Assembly (NCBI RefSeq): GCF_018424605.1
Contig: NZ_QTKT01000018.1
Coordinates: 1-41,276, forward strand
Source: Marinobacter lipolyticus
GTDB taxonomy: Bacteria > Pseudomonadota > Gammaproteobacteria > Pseudomonadales > Oleiphilaceae
Reading direction: 5' to 3'
DNA length: 41,276 nt
Shown here piece by piece: positions 1-6,833 of this stretch. Below the pieces are notes generated by a model, which made no database searches, was not told the DNA's origin, and worked only from the letters and a program-made list of their open reading frames with translations. Within the stretch, counting starts at the first letter, position 1. Each line of letters begins with the position of its first letter. Position numbers and translations under genes: made by a program.

Positions 1-2
1 GC

Positions 3-251
3 TACGCACTGGTTACCGGTCTCTCGAATGAGGAGCCTGCCATCATCGAGCTGCTGCATGAAGGCCCCCAGCGGCCACTGGGGGTGGGCCTCAATTTACC
101 CAAACACGGCAGGAATTATCCATACAAGTCATTCAAGTTCGTGCGCATAACCGAGTGTCTACTTTTCGTGGATAGGACCAGCAATCGTGATGATGAAATG
201 GGTCGCAACTCTCTTGTTGGTTACCCCCGGTGCCGTACTAGCAGAGACTGA
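3..251 (+). CDS. 3' end of an unrecognised gene, running in from the left edge
   Basis: An open frame enters at the left edge and stops at TGA 249-251, giving 82 residues with no start in the window. The first 50 or so residues look protein-like (short hydrophobic stretches, then a basic segment). The tail overlaps the next gene by 65 bases in another frame, which is unusual, so the true stop or reality of this frame is uncertain. I do not recognise the family. It lies in the cassette-like strip. Confidence 0.3.
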   Translation, partial: YALVTGLSNEEPAIIELLHEGPQRPLGVGLNLPKHGRNYPYKSFKFVRITECLLFVDRTSNRDDEMGRNSLVGYPRCRTSRD

Positions 252-558
252 GCTAGACTTTCACCTGTGTTCGGCTTATGTGCAGCAATCGGAAGCAGGT
301 ACACAGATCGAAAATGAATGGCCGGTTCACGTAAAGTTGACAGAGGTTGGCGCCATAAGTTTTGAGCGTTTCACTGATGCGAACATTGGCAGAATGAGCC
401 GAATTATTGTCGGTGGTCGCGTATTTTTGAGAGCGACGATATGGACGCCAGTTCCTAGTGGAACCTTACGTGGGAAATTCAGCTCCCAGGAGGTTGCCAA
501 AGCATGGCAGCGAACTCTTGTAGGAGAGTTACCGGCAGCTCCGTGCGGTGTGAACTAA
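187..558 (+). CDS. small secreted protein of unknown function
   Basis: The 123-residue product begins with a basic residue and a hydrophobic stretch ending in VLAE, a typical Sec signal peptide with cleavage after about residue 19. The mature part of about 100 residues has two cysteines (near residues 28 and 119) that could form a disulfide in the periplasm. GTG 187 and ATG 190 or 193 are all possible starts; an AGGA at 173-176 suits the GTG best. I do not recognise the family. The stop is followed after five bases by an attC-like motif, as expected for an integron cassette gene. Base composition is visibly less GC-rich than the rest of the window. Confidence 0.55.
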   Translation: MMMKWVATLLLVTPGAVLAETELDFHLCSAYVQQSEAGTQIENEWPVHVKLTEVGAISFERFTDANIGRMSRIIVGGRVFLRATIWTPVPSGTLRGKFSSQEVAKAWQRTLVGELPAAPCGVN

Positions 559-563
559 AAAAT

Positions 564-592
564 GCCTAACCAATCGCTCAAGTACGTTATGC
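564..592 (+). other. attC-like remnant (collapsed cassette recombination site)
   Basis: GCCTAAC (564-570) matches the integron R'' box pattern RYYYAAC, and GTTATGC (586-592) is close to R' (GTTRRRY). The two are inverted copies with one mismatch. AATCGCTCAAG between them resembles an L'' box. A normal attC has tens more bases of stem and loop in the middle, so this is at best a collapsed site. It sits directly after a stop codon, which is the expected place. Confidence 0.35.
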
Positions 593-611
593 ACTACATG
601 GATGACGAGAC

Positions 612-815
612 GTGAGTAAGAATCTTTATTTACTGCTGCTGTGTATTTTGGTGGCGGGATGTAGCAGCAAAGCCGTGTACGACAATATGCAGCGGAACAA
701 CCGACAAGAATGTGTCAATGTGCCACCGGCTCAGTATGAGGAATGCATCCAACGTTCCAGTAAATCATACGAAGAGTACGAGAGGGATCGGGCAGAGGTG
801 CTCAAGTCCGAGTGA
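612..815 (+). CDS. small lipoprotein of unknown function
   Basis: The 67-residue product has a short lipoprotein signal with lipobox LVAGC (Cys about residue 17), so it should be lipidated and membrane-anchored after export. The mature part is small, charged and helical-looking, with two cysteines near residues 34 and 44. The start is GTG 612, with a GGA-containing purine-rich stretch just upstream. It lies between two attC-like motifs, in the same direction as the preceding secreted protein, as expected for cassette genes. No family recognised. Confidence 0.6.
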   Translation: MSKNLYLLLLCILVAGCSSKAVYDNMQRNNRQECVNVPPAQYEECIQRSSKSYEEYERDRAEVLKSE

Positions 816-869
816 TAGTGCTTCGGGCTCTCGAACATCGGGTCATAGGCCTGCCCAGCGGTGGTGGCT

Positions 870-968
870 GCATAACAAGGCGCATCAATTCGCGGCCGGT
901 GGCCGCCGGACGCCCTTTACATTGCGGCTGCGCCTCCATTCCAAGGGCGCTGAATTTCGGCGTCATTG
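870..968. other. candidate attC site (integron cassette recombination site)
   Basis: GCATAAC (870-876) followed by AAGGCGCATCAATTCG is a good match to an R''/L'' pair. The interior holds nested inverted repeats: CGGCC/GGCCG around 893-905, and CGCCCTT (911-917) with AAGGGCG (943-949). GAATT then GTCATTG (962-968) would be a degraded L'/R' end. The length of 99 bases is normal for attC. Read on the minus strand, the site ends in a good GTTATGC box. It overlaps the end of the truncated parE gene. Confidence 0.45.
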
Positions 969-1126
969 ACTTGCCCCAAGTTCGGATTGTCAGCCAGAAG
1001 GTGGAAGCATTGATCGAACTGGAGAACATAGTGGTTTCGTTGATCTCGACCCCATTCACGCTCCGTGTATCGGGCAATAGATTTGAGGTCAGCTTTGGCC
1101 TTCCTGGAAAGCTTGAAACTTGGCAT
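917..1126 (-). pseudogene. parE: ParE-type toxin, C-terminally truncated
   Basis: The 69 residues begin like RelE/ParE-family toxins (basic start, then an ADL-x-x-IARYT-like helix and an LADNPNLG segment). Family members are usually about 90-100 residues and end in a beta strand with conserved basic and aromatic residues. Here, after NLGQ, the sequence switches to an unrelated tail (about residues 52-69) encoded by the attC-like element. The core active C-terminal part is therefore missing and the toxin is probably inactive. ATG at 1126 overlaps the parD stop (ATGA), so the two were translated as a pair. Loss of the toxin end by cassette rearrangement is my inference. Confidence 0.6.
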
Positions 1127-1365
1127 CAGCGCCCTTCGTTGTCCAGTTCACGAATAAACGAGTCATAGGAGTAGTCTTCGAAACCACTATCTTCGCCTTC
1201 CTTAAGCAGTTTGCGGAGCGTAGTCAGGCGGGTTTCAGACTCTTCGAGCAGGCGCAATCCTGCACGAACAACCTCACTGGTTGAGCTGTATCGGCCGTTT
1301 TTGAGCTGTTCTGCAATGAACGCATCAAAATGTCGGCCTAAAGTGATGCTGGTGTTCTTTTGCAT
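1126..1365 (-). CDS. parD: ParD-type antitoxin (ribbon-helix-helix)
   Basis: The 79-residue protein has the ParD layout: an N-terminal strand (residues 4-9), helices with the motif RYSSTSEVVRAGLRLLE (25-41), and an acidic C-terminal tail that would bind the toxin. ParD antitoxins dimerise, bind an operator upstream of their own gene, and neutralise ParE, a DNA gyrase poison. A perfect inverted repeat 16 bases upstream of the start is the probable operator. The gene overlaps parE by four bases. Because the partner toxin is truncated, this may now be an orphan antitoxin. Confidence 0.85.
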   Translation of the reverse strand: MQKNTSITLGRHFDAFIAEQLKNGRYSSTSEVVRAGLRLLEESETRLTTLRKLLKEGEDSGFEDYSYDSFIRELDNEGR

Positions 1366-1381
1366 GGTTCCATCTCACTAG

Positions 1382-1396
1382 TACCAATAATTGGTA
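1382..1396. promoter_or_regulatory. inverted-repeat operator upstream of parD
   Basis: TACCAAT-A-ATTGGTA is a perfect 7-base inverted repeat with a one-base centre, 16 bases upstream of the parD start at 1365. ParD and similar ribbon-helix-helix proteins repress their own operons from such sites, so an autoregulatory role is the natural inference. Confidence 0.5.
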
Positions 1397-1412
1397 TATT
1401 TTGGTTCAGCTG

Positions 1413-1473
1413 GCATAACAATGCAATCGACGCGACAAGCGCGTGATTGCGGGCGCCATGCAATACGTTCGTC
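1413..1473. other. candidate attC site with one extrahelical base
   Basis: GCATAAC (1413-1419) matches the other R''-like boxes in this strip. Downstream, CAATCGACGCG (1424-1434) pairs with CGCGTGATTG (1440-1449) across a five-base loop, leaving one unpaired G. Extrahelical bases of this kind mark the recombining strand in attC hairpins. GTTCGTC at 1467-1473 could be a degraded R'. The site separates the minus-strand parDE from the plus-strand yefM-yoeB. Confidence 0.45.
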
Positions 1474-1501
1474 TTGACGTACGTACCTATAGGCGTACAC
1501 T
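1474..1501 (+). promoter_or_regulatory. candidate promoter and operator of yefM-yoeB
   Basis: TTGACG (1474-1479) and TACACT (1496-1501) are spaced by 16 bases, a plausible sigma-70 promoter 33 bases upstream of the antitoxin ATG. Repeated GTAC cores lie in and just after the -35 region. YefM binds palindromes with TGTACA-like cores, so the GTAC repeats could be its operator. Confidence 0.4.
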
Positions 1502-1533
1502 TGGTTAAAAGTTGAACACGCAAGAGGTGCGTC

Positions 1534-1776
1534 ATGACCGGAATCACAGCAACTGAGGCGCGCAGCAACCTTTATCGGTTGATTGACGAGACCGCCGAGT
1601 CCCACCAACCAATCGTCATCATGGGTAAGCGGAACAAAGCTGTTCTGGTTTCCGAAGAAGACTGGTCTGCTATTCAGGAAACACTTTACCTGCTCTCCGT
1701 ACCCGGTATGCGGGAGTCTATTCGTGAGGGGATGGATACCCCCGCGGATGAATGCGATGAGGAGCTGGACTGGTGA
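1534..1776 (+). CDS. yefM: Phd/YefM-family antitoxin
   Basis: The 80-residue protein starts with the Phd/YefM DNA-binding fold (TATEARSNLYRLID near residues 5-18, then QPIVIMGKRNKAVLVSEEDW at about 25-44) and ends in an acidic, flexible tail (DECDEELDW) of the kind that wraps the toxin. It would neutralise the overlapping YoeB-like toxin and repress its own promoter. The gene overlaps the toxin gene by four bases (GTGA). The spacing to a candidate promoter is normal. Confidence 0.87.
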   Translation: MTGITATEARSNLYRLIDETAESHQPIVIMGKRNKAVLVSEEDWSAIQETLYLLSVPGMRESIREGMDTPADECDEELDW

Positions 1777-2036
1777 CATGGAAGTTGGTTTACACCAAGC
1801 AAGCCCAGAAAGATTCAAAAAAGTTGGCCTCCAGCGGCCTCAAACCAAAAGCCCAGGAACTGTTAGCGCTTATAGCGGAAGATCCATACCGCAAGCCGCC
1901 TCCGTTTGAGAAGCTCATCGGTGATCTTGCGGGGTCCTATTCACGCCGTATTAATATTCAGCATCGCCTGGTCTACCAAGTACTGGAGGACGAGCAAGTG
2001 GTGAAAGTCCTCAGGCTCTGGAGCCACTACGAATAA
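1773..2036 (+). CDS. yoeB: YoeB-family ribosome-dependent mRNA interferase toxin
   Basis: The 87-residue protein is full length for Txe/YoeB. It has the typical start (WKLVYTKQAQKDSKKL), the PPPFEKL segment, and the conserved C-terminal block with SRRINIQHRLVYQV and a final SHYE, which contains the catalytic Arg/His and the C-terminal Tyr. YoeB enters the ribosomal A site and cleaves mRNA. Translation starts at GTG 1773 and overlaps the antitoxin stop. This module appears intact, unlike the ParDE module next to it. An attC-like box follows the stop at once. Confidence 0.88.
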   Translation: MTWKLVYTKQAQKDSKKLASSGLKPKAQELLALIAEDPYRKPPPFEKLIGDLAGSYSRRINIQHRLVYQVLEDEQVVKVLRLWSHYE

Positions 2037-2037
2037 T

Positions 2038-2084
2038 GCATAACCAGCCGCTGTTGCCGGGCGATCATTGCGATAACGTTTTTC
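2038..2084 (+). other. attC-like start after yoeB; probable end of the cassette strip
   Basis: GCATAAC (2038-2044) begins two bases after the yoeB stop and continues CAGCCGCTG, similar to the other boxes. GTTTTTC at 2078-2084 is only a weak R' candidate. The next 80 bases hold no gene and lead into the methyltransferase, where the base composition becomes that of the main chromosome. Confidence 0.3.
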
Positions 2085-2163
2085 CGGGCTGTTTCCGTCG
2101 CTAGCAAAACCGCCTGGAGCTGCTAATCTACATCATTATTGTCTCTTTATAAGGGCAATTGTC

Positions 2164-2985
2164 ATGTACGAGCGAGCCAAGGAACTGTTGCATCAGGTCG
2201 AGCAGCTGCCATTGATTAACGAGGCGCTCGAACGTCATTACGCCAGACGCTTCGCCAGTGCCACGAACGCCAATCTGTTCTGCGGAGTCTATCCGGATTT
2301 TGCGACCGCGTCGGAGCATGCGCCGGCCGGCAAACCGATCGGTTACGACAACGATGCGCCGGCCTCGGCGGAGATGTATCGGTTCCGCATGGCAGCTATC
2401 TCGCCGTGCGACTACCCCGTGGCGTTCTGGCTGAACCGGCTGATGCAGCCTGGCCAGCGGCTGCTGGATTTTGGTGGCCATGTGGGGGTGCTGTACTACG
2501 CGCTCTCGCGCTATCTCAGTTTTCCGGATGGGTTTGAGTGGCAGCTCTACGACGTACCCGCTGTTATCCGCGAGGCCCGGCAGTTCGCCAAGGCCAGCAA
2601 TGCGCCCCCCGCCCTGACCTTCTGTGACGACCTGAAGCAGGCACCCGCTTGTGACTGGGTGCTGTTCTCCGGGTCATTGCAGTATCTGCAAGATTCCTTA
2701 AGCAGCCTCGTGGGTCAGCTTCGCACCCGCCCCACTTACGTGTTGATCAACATGTTGCCGGTGCACCGCACCAAAAGCTTTGTGACGCTGCAGAACATCG
2801 GTACCGCCTTCTGTCCGTACAAGATCTACAGCGCCGATGAACTGGCCGCCGAGGTGGCGACCCTCCGTGGTGAAGTGGTCGATCACTGGCGAAATGCCGA
2901 CAAGGCGTGTTCCATCCCGTTTCACGCCGGGCACTCCCTCGACTATTATTGTGGGCAACTGATCCGGTTACCGGCAACGCAGTAA
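2164..2985 (+). CDS. TIGR04325-type putative methyltransferase
   Basis: The 273 residues match, from memory, the TIGR04325 family of putative class I SAM-dependent methyltransferases often found near surface polysaccharide genes. Visible features are the FCGVYPDFATA and GYDN motifs (about 40-60), a glycine-rich SAM loop LLDFGGHVGVLYY (about 99-111), an acidic residue after the next strand (QLYDVP), and a later VLFSGSLQYL strand where motif III/IV would lie. The substrate is not known. It stands alone here, without glycosyltransferase neighbours. The ATG has an AAGGG about ten bases upstream. It is the first normal-composition gene after the cassette strip. Confidence 0.78.
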   Translation: MYERAKELLHQVEQLPLINEALERHYARRFASATNANLFCGVYPDFATASEHAPAGKPIGYDNDAPASAEMYRFRMAAISPCDYPVAFWLNRLMQPGQRLLDFGGHVGVLYYALSRYLSFPDGFEWQLYDVPAVIREARQFAKASNAPPALTFCDDLKQAPACDWVLFSGSLQYLQDSLSSLVGQLRTRPTYVLINMLPVHRTKSFVTLQNIGTAFCPYKIYSADELAAEVATLRGEVVDHWRNADKACSIPFHAGHSLDYYCGQLIRLPATQ

Positions 2986-3040
2986 GCATCCCGTTGACTG
3001 GCGGCCCCACCCACAGCCATAGACACATGGACTCCCATCG

Positions 3041-4246
3041 ATGACTGAGTATTTCATCCAGGCCTTTATTTACCTGGCGGCCGCGGTGATTGCGGTGCCT
3101 CTGGCAAAACGTTTTGGCCTCGGTTCGGTCCTCGGTTATCTGGTCGCCGGCGTGGTCATCGGCCCGGTGACCGGTCTGGTGGGTCAGGAAACCACCACGA
3201 TTCAGCATTTTGCCGAGTTCGGCGTGGTGATGATGCTGTTTCTGGTGGGTATGGAACTGGACCCGAAATCCCTGTGGGCGATGCGGGTACGTTTGCTGGG
3301 GCTGGGTGGCCTGCAGGTGGTGCTGACGTCGCTGGCGGGCATGGCCATCGCCTGGTCGCTGGGCCTGGCATGGCAGACCACGGTAGCGGTCGGGCTGATT
3401 TTTTCGTTGTCGTCCACCGCCATTGTGCTGCAAACCCTTAACGAGAAGGGGCTGAACAAGACTGAGGGTGGCCGCGGCGCGTTTTCGGTGCTGCTGTTTC
3501 AGGACATCGCCGTTATCCCAATGCTTGCGGTGATTCCGCTGTTGGCGGTAGCAAGCCTCGCCCAGATCGGTGAGGGCGATGCCCAGCCGCATGGAGGCTT
3601 CAGCCTGGTGGCGAACCTGCCGGACTGGGCGCATGCGTTGGTGGTGGTCGGCGCCGTTGCGGTTGTGATCGTCGGCGGTCACTACCTGAGCCGACCGCTG
3701 TTCCGCTACGTAGTGCAATCGGGGATGCGGGAGGTGTTTACCGCCATGGCGCTGATGCTGGTCATCGGCATTGCCGCGCTGATGAGTGTGGTGAATCTGT
3801 CGCCCGCCCTTGGCGCTTTTCTGGCGGGGGTGGTGCTGGCCAACAGTGAGTTCCGCCATGAGCTGGAGGCCAATATCGAGCCCTTCAAGGGGCTGCTGCT
3901 GGGGCTGTTCTTCATCACCGTGGGGGCCGGCATCAACTTTGAGGTGCTGTCAGCGCAATGGCCAACGGTGCTGACATTGGGGTTGCTGGTCATTGCGGTC
4001 AAGGCCGGGGTGCTGCTGTTGCTGGCGCTGGTGGTGGCCATCGATGACCGCGATCGAGCCCTGGCGCTGGTTCATCAGGTGAAGCAGCATTGTGGGTTCT
4101 GGCGCGGGCCTTTGACCGTGGCCATGGTTACGACCTGCGCGCTGCCGGCGCCGATGACGTGGTCAGTGAAACCTATCATTCCGCGCTGGAGCTGGGCGGC
4201 GAGGCGTTAACCGCGTTTGGTGTGCATCCCCTGCGCGCCCGACCGG
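3041..4246 (+). pseudogene. KefB/KefC-type K+/H+ antiporter, internally deleted and frameshifted
   Basis: Residues 1-335 are a good CPA2 antiporter membrane domain: repeated hydrophobic helices, LGYLVAGVVIGP, and FLVGMELDP. Intact relatives are about 600 residues, with two or more further helices, then a TrkA-N NAD-binding domain. Here LLLALVV runs straight into AIDDRDRALALV, which belongs to the middle of the TrkA-N domain, so roughly 150 codons are missing at 4021-4042. The frame is then broken again near 4088-4092: the expected LARAFDRGHGYDL and SETYHSALELGGEAL continue in another frame from 4090, and the C-terminus ends early. The original frame stops at 4210. Export of K+ in exchange for H+ is therefore unlikely. 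Confidence 0.82.
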
Positions 4247-4326
4247 GAGAATCCCGGCTGAACAGCCGGCCCGAATGCCTTGCCGCAGTCGCGGCATGGC
4301 CGGCGGTACTCTACACTTTTCTCAGG

Positions 4327-4343
4327 GGCGGTAATAAACCGCC
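4327..4343. promoter_or_regulatory. inverted repeat in the leader of the first cyclase gene
   Basis: GGCGGT-AATAA-ACCGCC is a perfect six-base inverted repeat ending one base before the purine-rich GGGGAAAGGAAC ribosome-binding region. It could be an RNA hairpin affecting translation or a small operator. No direct support beyond position. Confidence 0.25.
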
Positions 4344-4366
4344 GGGGAAAGGAACAGGGTTGTTCT

Positions 4367-5881
4367 ATGCACCATGAGCAGGCTGCGGACGATTCGGAGC
4401 GCCGGTCGCCGGCGTTCTTCAATAAACTGACCGCCAGTGTACCGGGGGTTATCTTTACCTACTGGCTCAGTGCCGACGGTCTAGAACACCGGTATCCCTA
4501 CGTCAGTGGCCAGGTCATGCGGCTGTTCGGGATAGAGCCGGCTGAACTGCAGGCCAGTGCCGACGTCATCTTCAGTATTATCCATCCCGAAGACGCCGAG
4601 GGCGTGCGTGACAGTATTCATGAATCGGCGGCAAAGCTGACGCCGTGGCAATACCGGGCCAGGCTGCGGTTGCCCTCGGGCGAGTATCAGTGGTTCGAGG
4701 CTAATTCGGAGGCCGAGCGGCAGTCAGACGGCAGCACCCTCTGGTACGGCCAGTTTCACAACATTCACCACTACAAGACTTTGGAGCAGACGCTGCGCGA
4801 GAGCGAGGCGGAGTTTTCCTTTCACGCCGGTTTCCAGCACCTGATTGCGCGGCTGTCCACCGAGTTCATCAACCTGCAGTTCGGCAGCATCGACGAGTGC
4901 ATCAACGAATTGCTGAAAGCCATCGGCGAGTTCTTCAGCGTGGATCGCGCCTACCTGTACGAATTCTCCGACGACTACCGGGTGATGACCAACACCCACG
5001 AATGGGCCCGCGCCGGTGTGCCCGCCCTGATCGAGACCCAGCAGGCAGTGCCGATCAGCGACTTCCGGTGGTGGCACGACCAGATTGACGCCATGGTGCA
5101 ACACAACCGGGTGGTGTTTATCCCGGACGTGGCCGGGTTGCCGGCCGAGGCGGTGGCGGAAAAGGCGTTGCTGGAAGAGCAGGGGGTCAGTTCCATGTTC
5201 TGCGTGCCGGTGAAGGTGCGCGGGCGGGTGGCCGGCTTTTTCGGGGTGGATTCCCTGCGCCAGCGCGGCTGGCGGGAAGATCAGGCCGATCTGCTGATCA
5301 TTGTGTCGGGGCTGCTGTCCGGTGCGCTGGAACGTTACCGGCTCGAGCAGGAGCTGTTGAACCAGTCCATCCGGGACCCGCTGACCGGGCTGCATAACCG
5401 GCGTTACCTGATGCCCCGGCTGTTCGAAATGCTGGGTCGGGCGGCCCGGGATCAGGAGTCCTTTGCGGTGGCCCTGTTCGACATTGATCACTTCAAGCAG
5501 ATCAACGATGAGTTCGGGCACCTGGCGGGCGATTTCGTGCTCACGGAATTTGCCCGCCTGCTGGGAATGCAGGTACGCACCACGGATGTGGTGGCGCGCT
5601 TTGGCGGCGAAGAGTTCGTGGTCGCCTTTGTGCTGGAAGAGGCGGATAACGTCGCCAGCCTGGTGGGTAGAATCCTGCAGTCGGTGCGCGGCCATGACTT
5701 CCTGTTCGAGGGCGCGGCGATGGATGTAACGGTCAGCGCCGGCATTGCCGGGGTGGTGGACCTGCCTTCGGTCCCTCTCACGCCGGAGCCGGTGATCGGC
5801 AAGGCGGATCAGCATCTGTATCTGGCGAAGCAGGCCGGGCGGGATTGCTTCGTCGATGCATCAGGCGTATGCCGCCTATAA
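4367..5881 (+). CDS. diguanylate cyclase with PAS, GAF and GGDEF domains
   Basis: This 504-residue protein should make cyclic di-GMP from two GTP. A PAS domain (about 20-145) and a GAF domain (about 160-330) are followed by a GGDEF domain (335-500) with RDPLTGLHNRRYL, FDIDHFKQINDEFGH and the active-site GGEEF at 413-417. RTTD five residues before GGEEF is an intact inhibitory I-site, so product feedback is likely. There are no membrane helices, so it is cytosolic. The start chosen is ATG 4367, preceded by AAGGA, because an upstream in-frame start at 4280 would place the dead kefB remnant in the protein. It has no close operon partner. The signals sensed are unknown. Confidence 0.9.
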   Translation: MHHEQAADDSERRSPAFFNKLTASVPGVIFTYWLSADGLEHRYPYVSGQVMRLFGIEPAELQASADVIFSIIHPEDAEGVRDSIHESAAKLTPWQYRARLRLPSGEYQWFEANSEAERQSDGSTLWYGQFHNIHHYKTLEQTLRESEAEFSFHAGFQHLIARLSTEFINLQFGSIDECINELLKAIGEFFSVDRAYLYEFSDDYRVMTNTHEWARAGVPALIETQQAVPISDFRWWHDQIDAMVQHNRVVFIPDVAGLPAEAVAEKALLEEQGVSSMFCVPVKVRGRVAGFFGVDSLRQRGWREDQADLLIIVSGLLSGALERYRLEQELLNQSIRDPLTGLHNRRYLMPRLFEMLGRAARDQESFAVALFDIDHFKQINDEFGHLAGDFVLTEFARLLGMQVRTTDVVARFGGEEFVVAFVLEEADNVASLVGRILQSVRGHDFLFEGAAMDVTVSAGIAGVVDLPSVPLTPEPVIGKADQHLYLAKQAGRDCFVDASGVCRL

Positions 5882-5892
5882 CGAAAGATCAT

Positions 5893-5920
5893 TTCACCTC
5901 ATATGCAAAAAATGTATATC
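5893..5920 (+). promoter_or_regulatory. candidate promoter with overlapping palindrome upstream of the persulfide dioxygenase
   Basis: TTCACC (5893-5898) and TATATC (5915-5920) are 16 bases apart. ATATGCA (5901-5907) and TGTATAT (5913-5919) form a near-perfect inverted repeat that covers the spacer and -10. Persulfide-responsive ArsR-type repressors such as BigR and SqrR bind AT-rich palindromes at promoters of this kind of gene, so an operator is plausible. No such regulator is encoded in this window. Confidence 0.4.
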
Positions 5921-5959
5921 CTTATTCCTAAATTACCGAGGCATCGGTGGAGGTGACCC

Positions 5960-6826
5960 ATGACCAATCCAATCGTTCAGCATTTTTTCGATGAGCCGAC
6001 GAATACCTTCAGTTACGTGGTGCGTGACCCGGAGAGCAGCGCCTGTGCCATCATCGATTCGGTGCTTGATTTCGACTACGCCGCCGGCCGCACCGACGTG
6101 GGCTCGGCCGACGACATCATTGCCTATGTCCGTCGCGAAGGGCTGACCGTGGAGTGGATTCTGGAAACCCACGTTCACGCGGACCACCTGTCGGCGGCGC
6201 CCTATCTGCATGATCAGCTCGGTGGCCGCACCGGCATTGGCGCCCACATCGTCGATGTCCAGAACATCTTTGGCAAGGCCTTCAACGCCGGCACCGAGTT
6301 TGTTCGCGACGGCAGCCAGTTCGGCCGGCTGTTCAACGACGGCGACGAGGTGACGATCGGCCATCTGACGGTGCGCGTGTTGCACACCCCCGGCCATACC
6401 CCCGCGTGTCTGACCTACGTGATCGGTGATGCGGCGTTTGTCGGCGACACCCTGTTCATGCCGGACTACGGCACCGCCCGTTGCGACTTTCCCGGCGGCG
6501 ATGCGCGAACCCTGTACCGGTCGATTCAGAAGGTGCTGGCGCTGCCGCCGCAAACCCGCATTTTCCTGTGCCACGACTACAAGGCACCGGAACGGGAGAC
6601 CTATCAGCACATGACCACCGTGGTGCAGCAGCGTCGCGAGAATGTGCATGTGCATGAGGGCGTCTCGGAAGACGAGTTCGTGCGTATGCGCACCGAGCGG
6701 GACGCCACCCTTGATATGCCGCGGCTGATTCTGCCGTCGGTGCAGGTCAACATGCGGGCGGGCCACATGCCTCCGGCGGAAGACAACGGTCAGGTGTACC
6801 TGAAAGTGCCCATCAACCTGTTCTGA
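5960..6826 (+). CDS. ETHE1/Blh-type persulfide dioxygenase (metallo-beta-lactamase fold)
   Basis: The 288-residue protein has the MBL fold with THVHADHL (about 71-78), HTPGHTPA (about 146-153), GDTLFMPDYGTARCDFPGG (about 166-184) and LCHDY near residue 200. These supply the two-His-one-Asp mononuclear iron site of persulfide dioxygenases rather than the dinuclear zinc site of glyoxalase II. The family oxidises glutathione persulfide to sulfite and GSH in sulfide detoxification. A strong GGAGG lies seven bases before ATG 5960. The SulP transporter gene starts eight bases after the stop, so the two form an operon. Confidence 0.85.
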   Translation: MTNPIVQHFFDEPTNTFSYVVRDPESSACAIIDSVLDFDYAAGRTDVGSADDIIAYVRREGLTVEWILETHVHADHLSAAPYLHDQLGGRTGIGAHIVDVQNIFGKAFNAGTEFVRDGSQFGRLFNDGDEVTIGHLTVRVLHTPGHTPACLTYVIGDAAFVGDTLFMPDYGTARCDFPGGDARTLYRSIQKVLALPPQTRIFLCHDYKAPERETYQHMTTVVQQRRENVHVHEGVSEDEFVRMRTERDATLDMPRLILPSVQVNMRAGHMPPAEDNGQVYLKVPINLF

Positions 6827-6833
6827 GCCGCCC

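Noticed and set aside
3041..4246. KefB-type gene broken only by a sequencing frameshift
   Set aside because: A single indel cannot explain the loss of about 150 codons between the membrane domain and the middle of the TrkA-N domain.
4243..4257. CCGGGA-GAA-TCCCGG hairpin as a terminator after the kefB remnant
   Set aside because: It has only a six-base stem and no U tract. It may be a decayed part of the dead gene.
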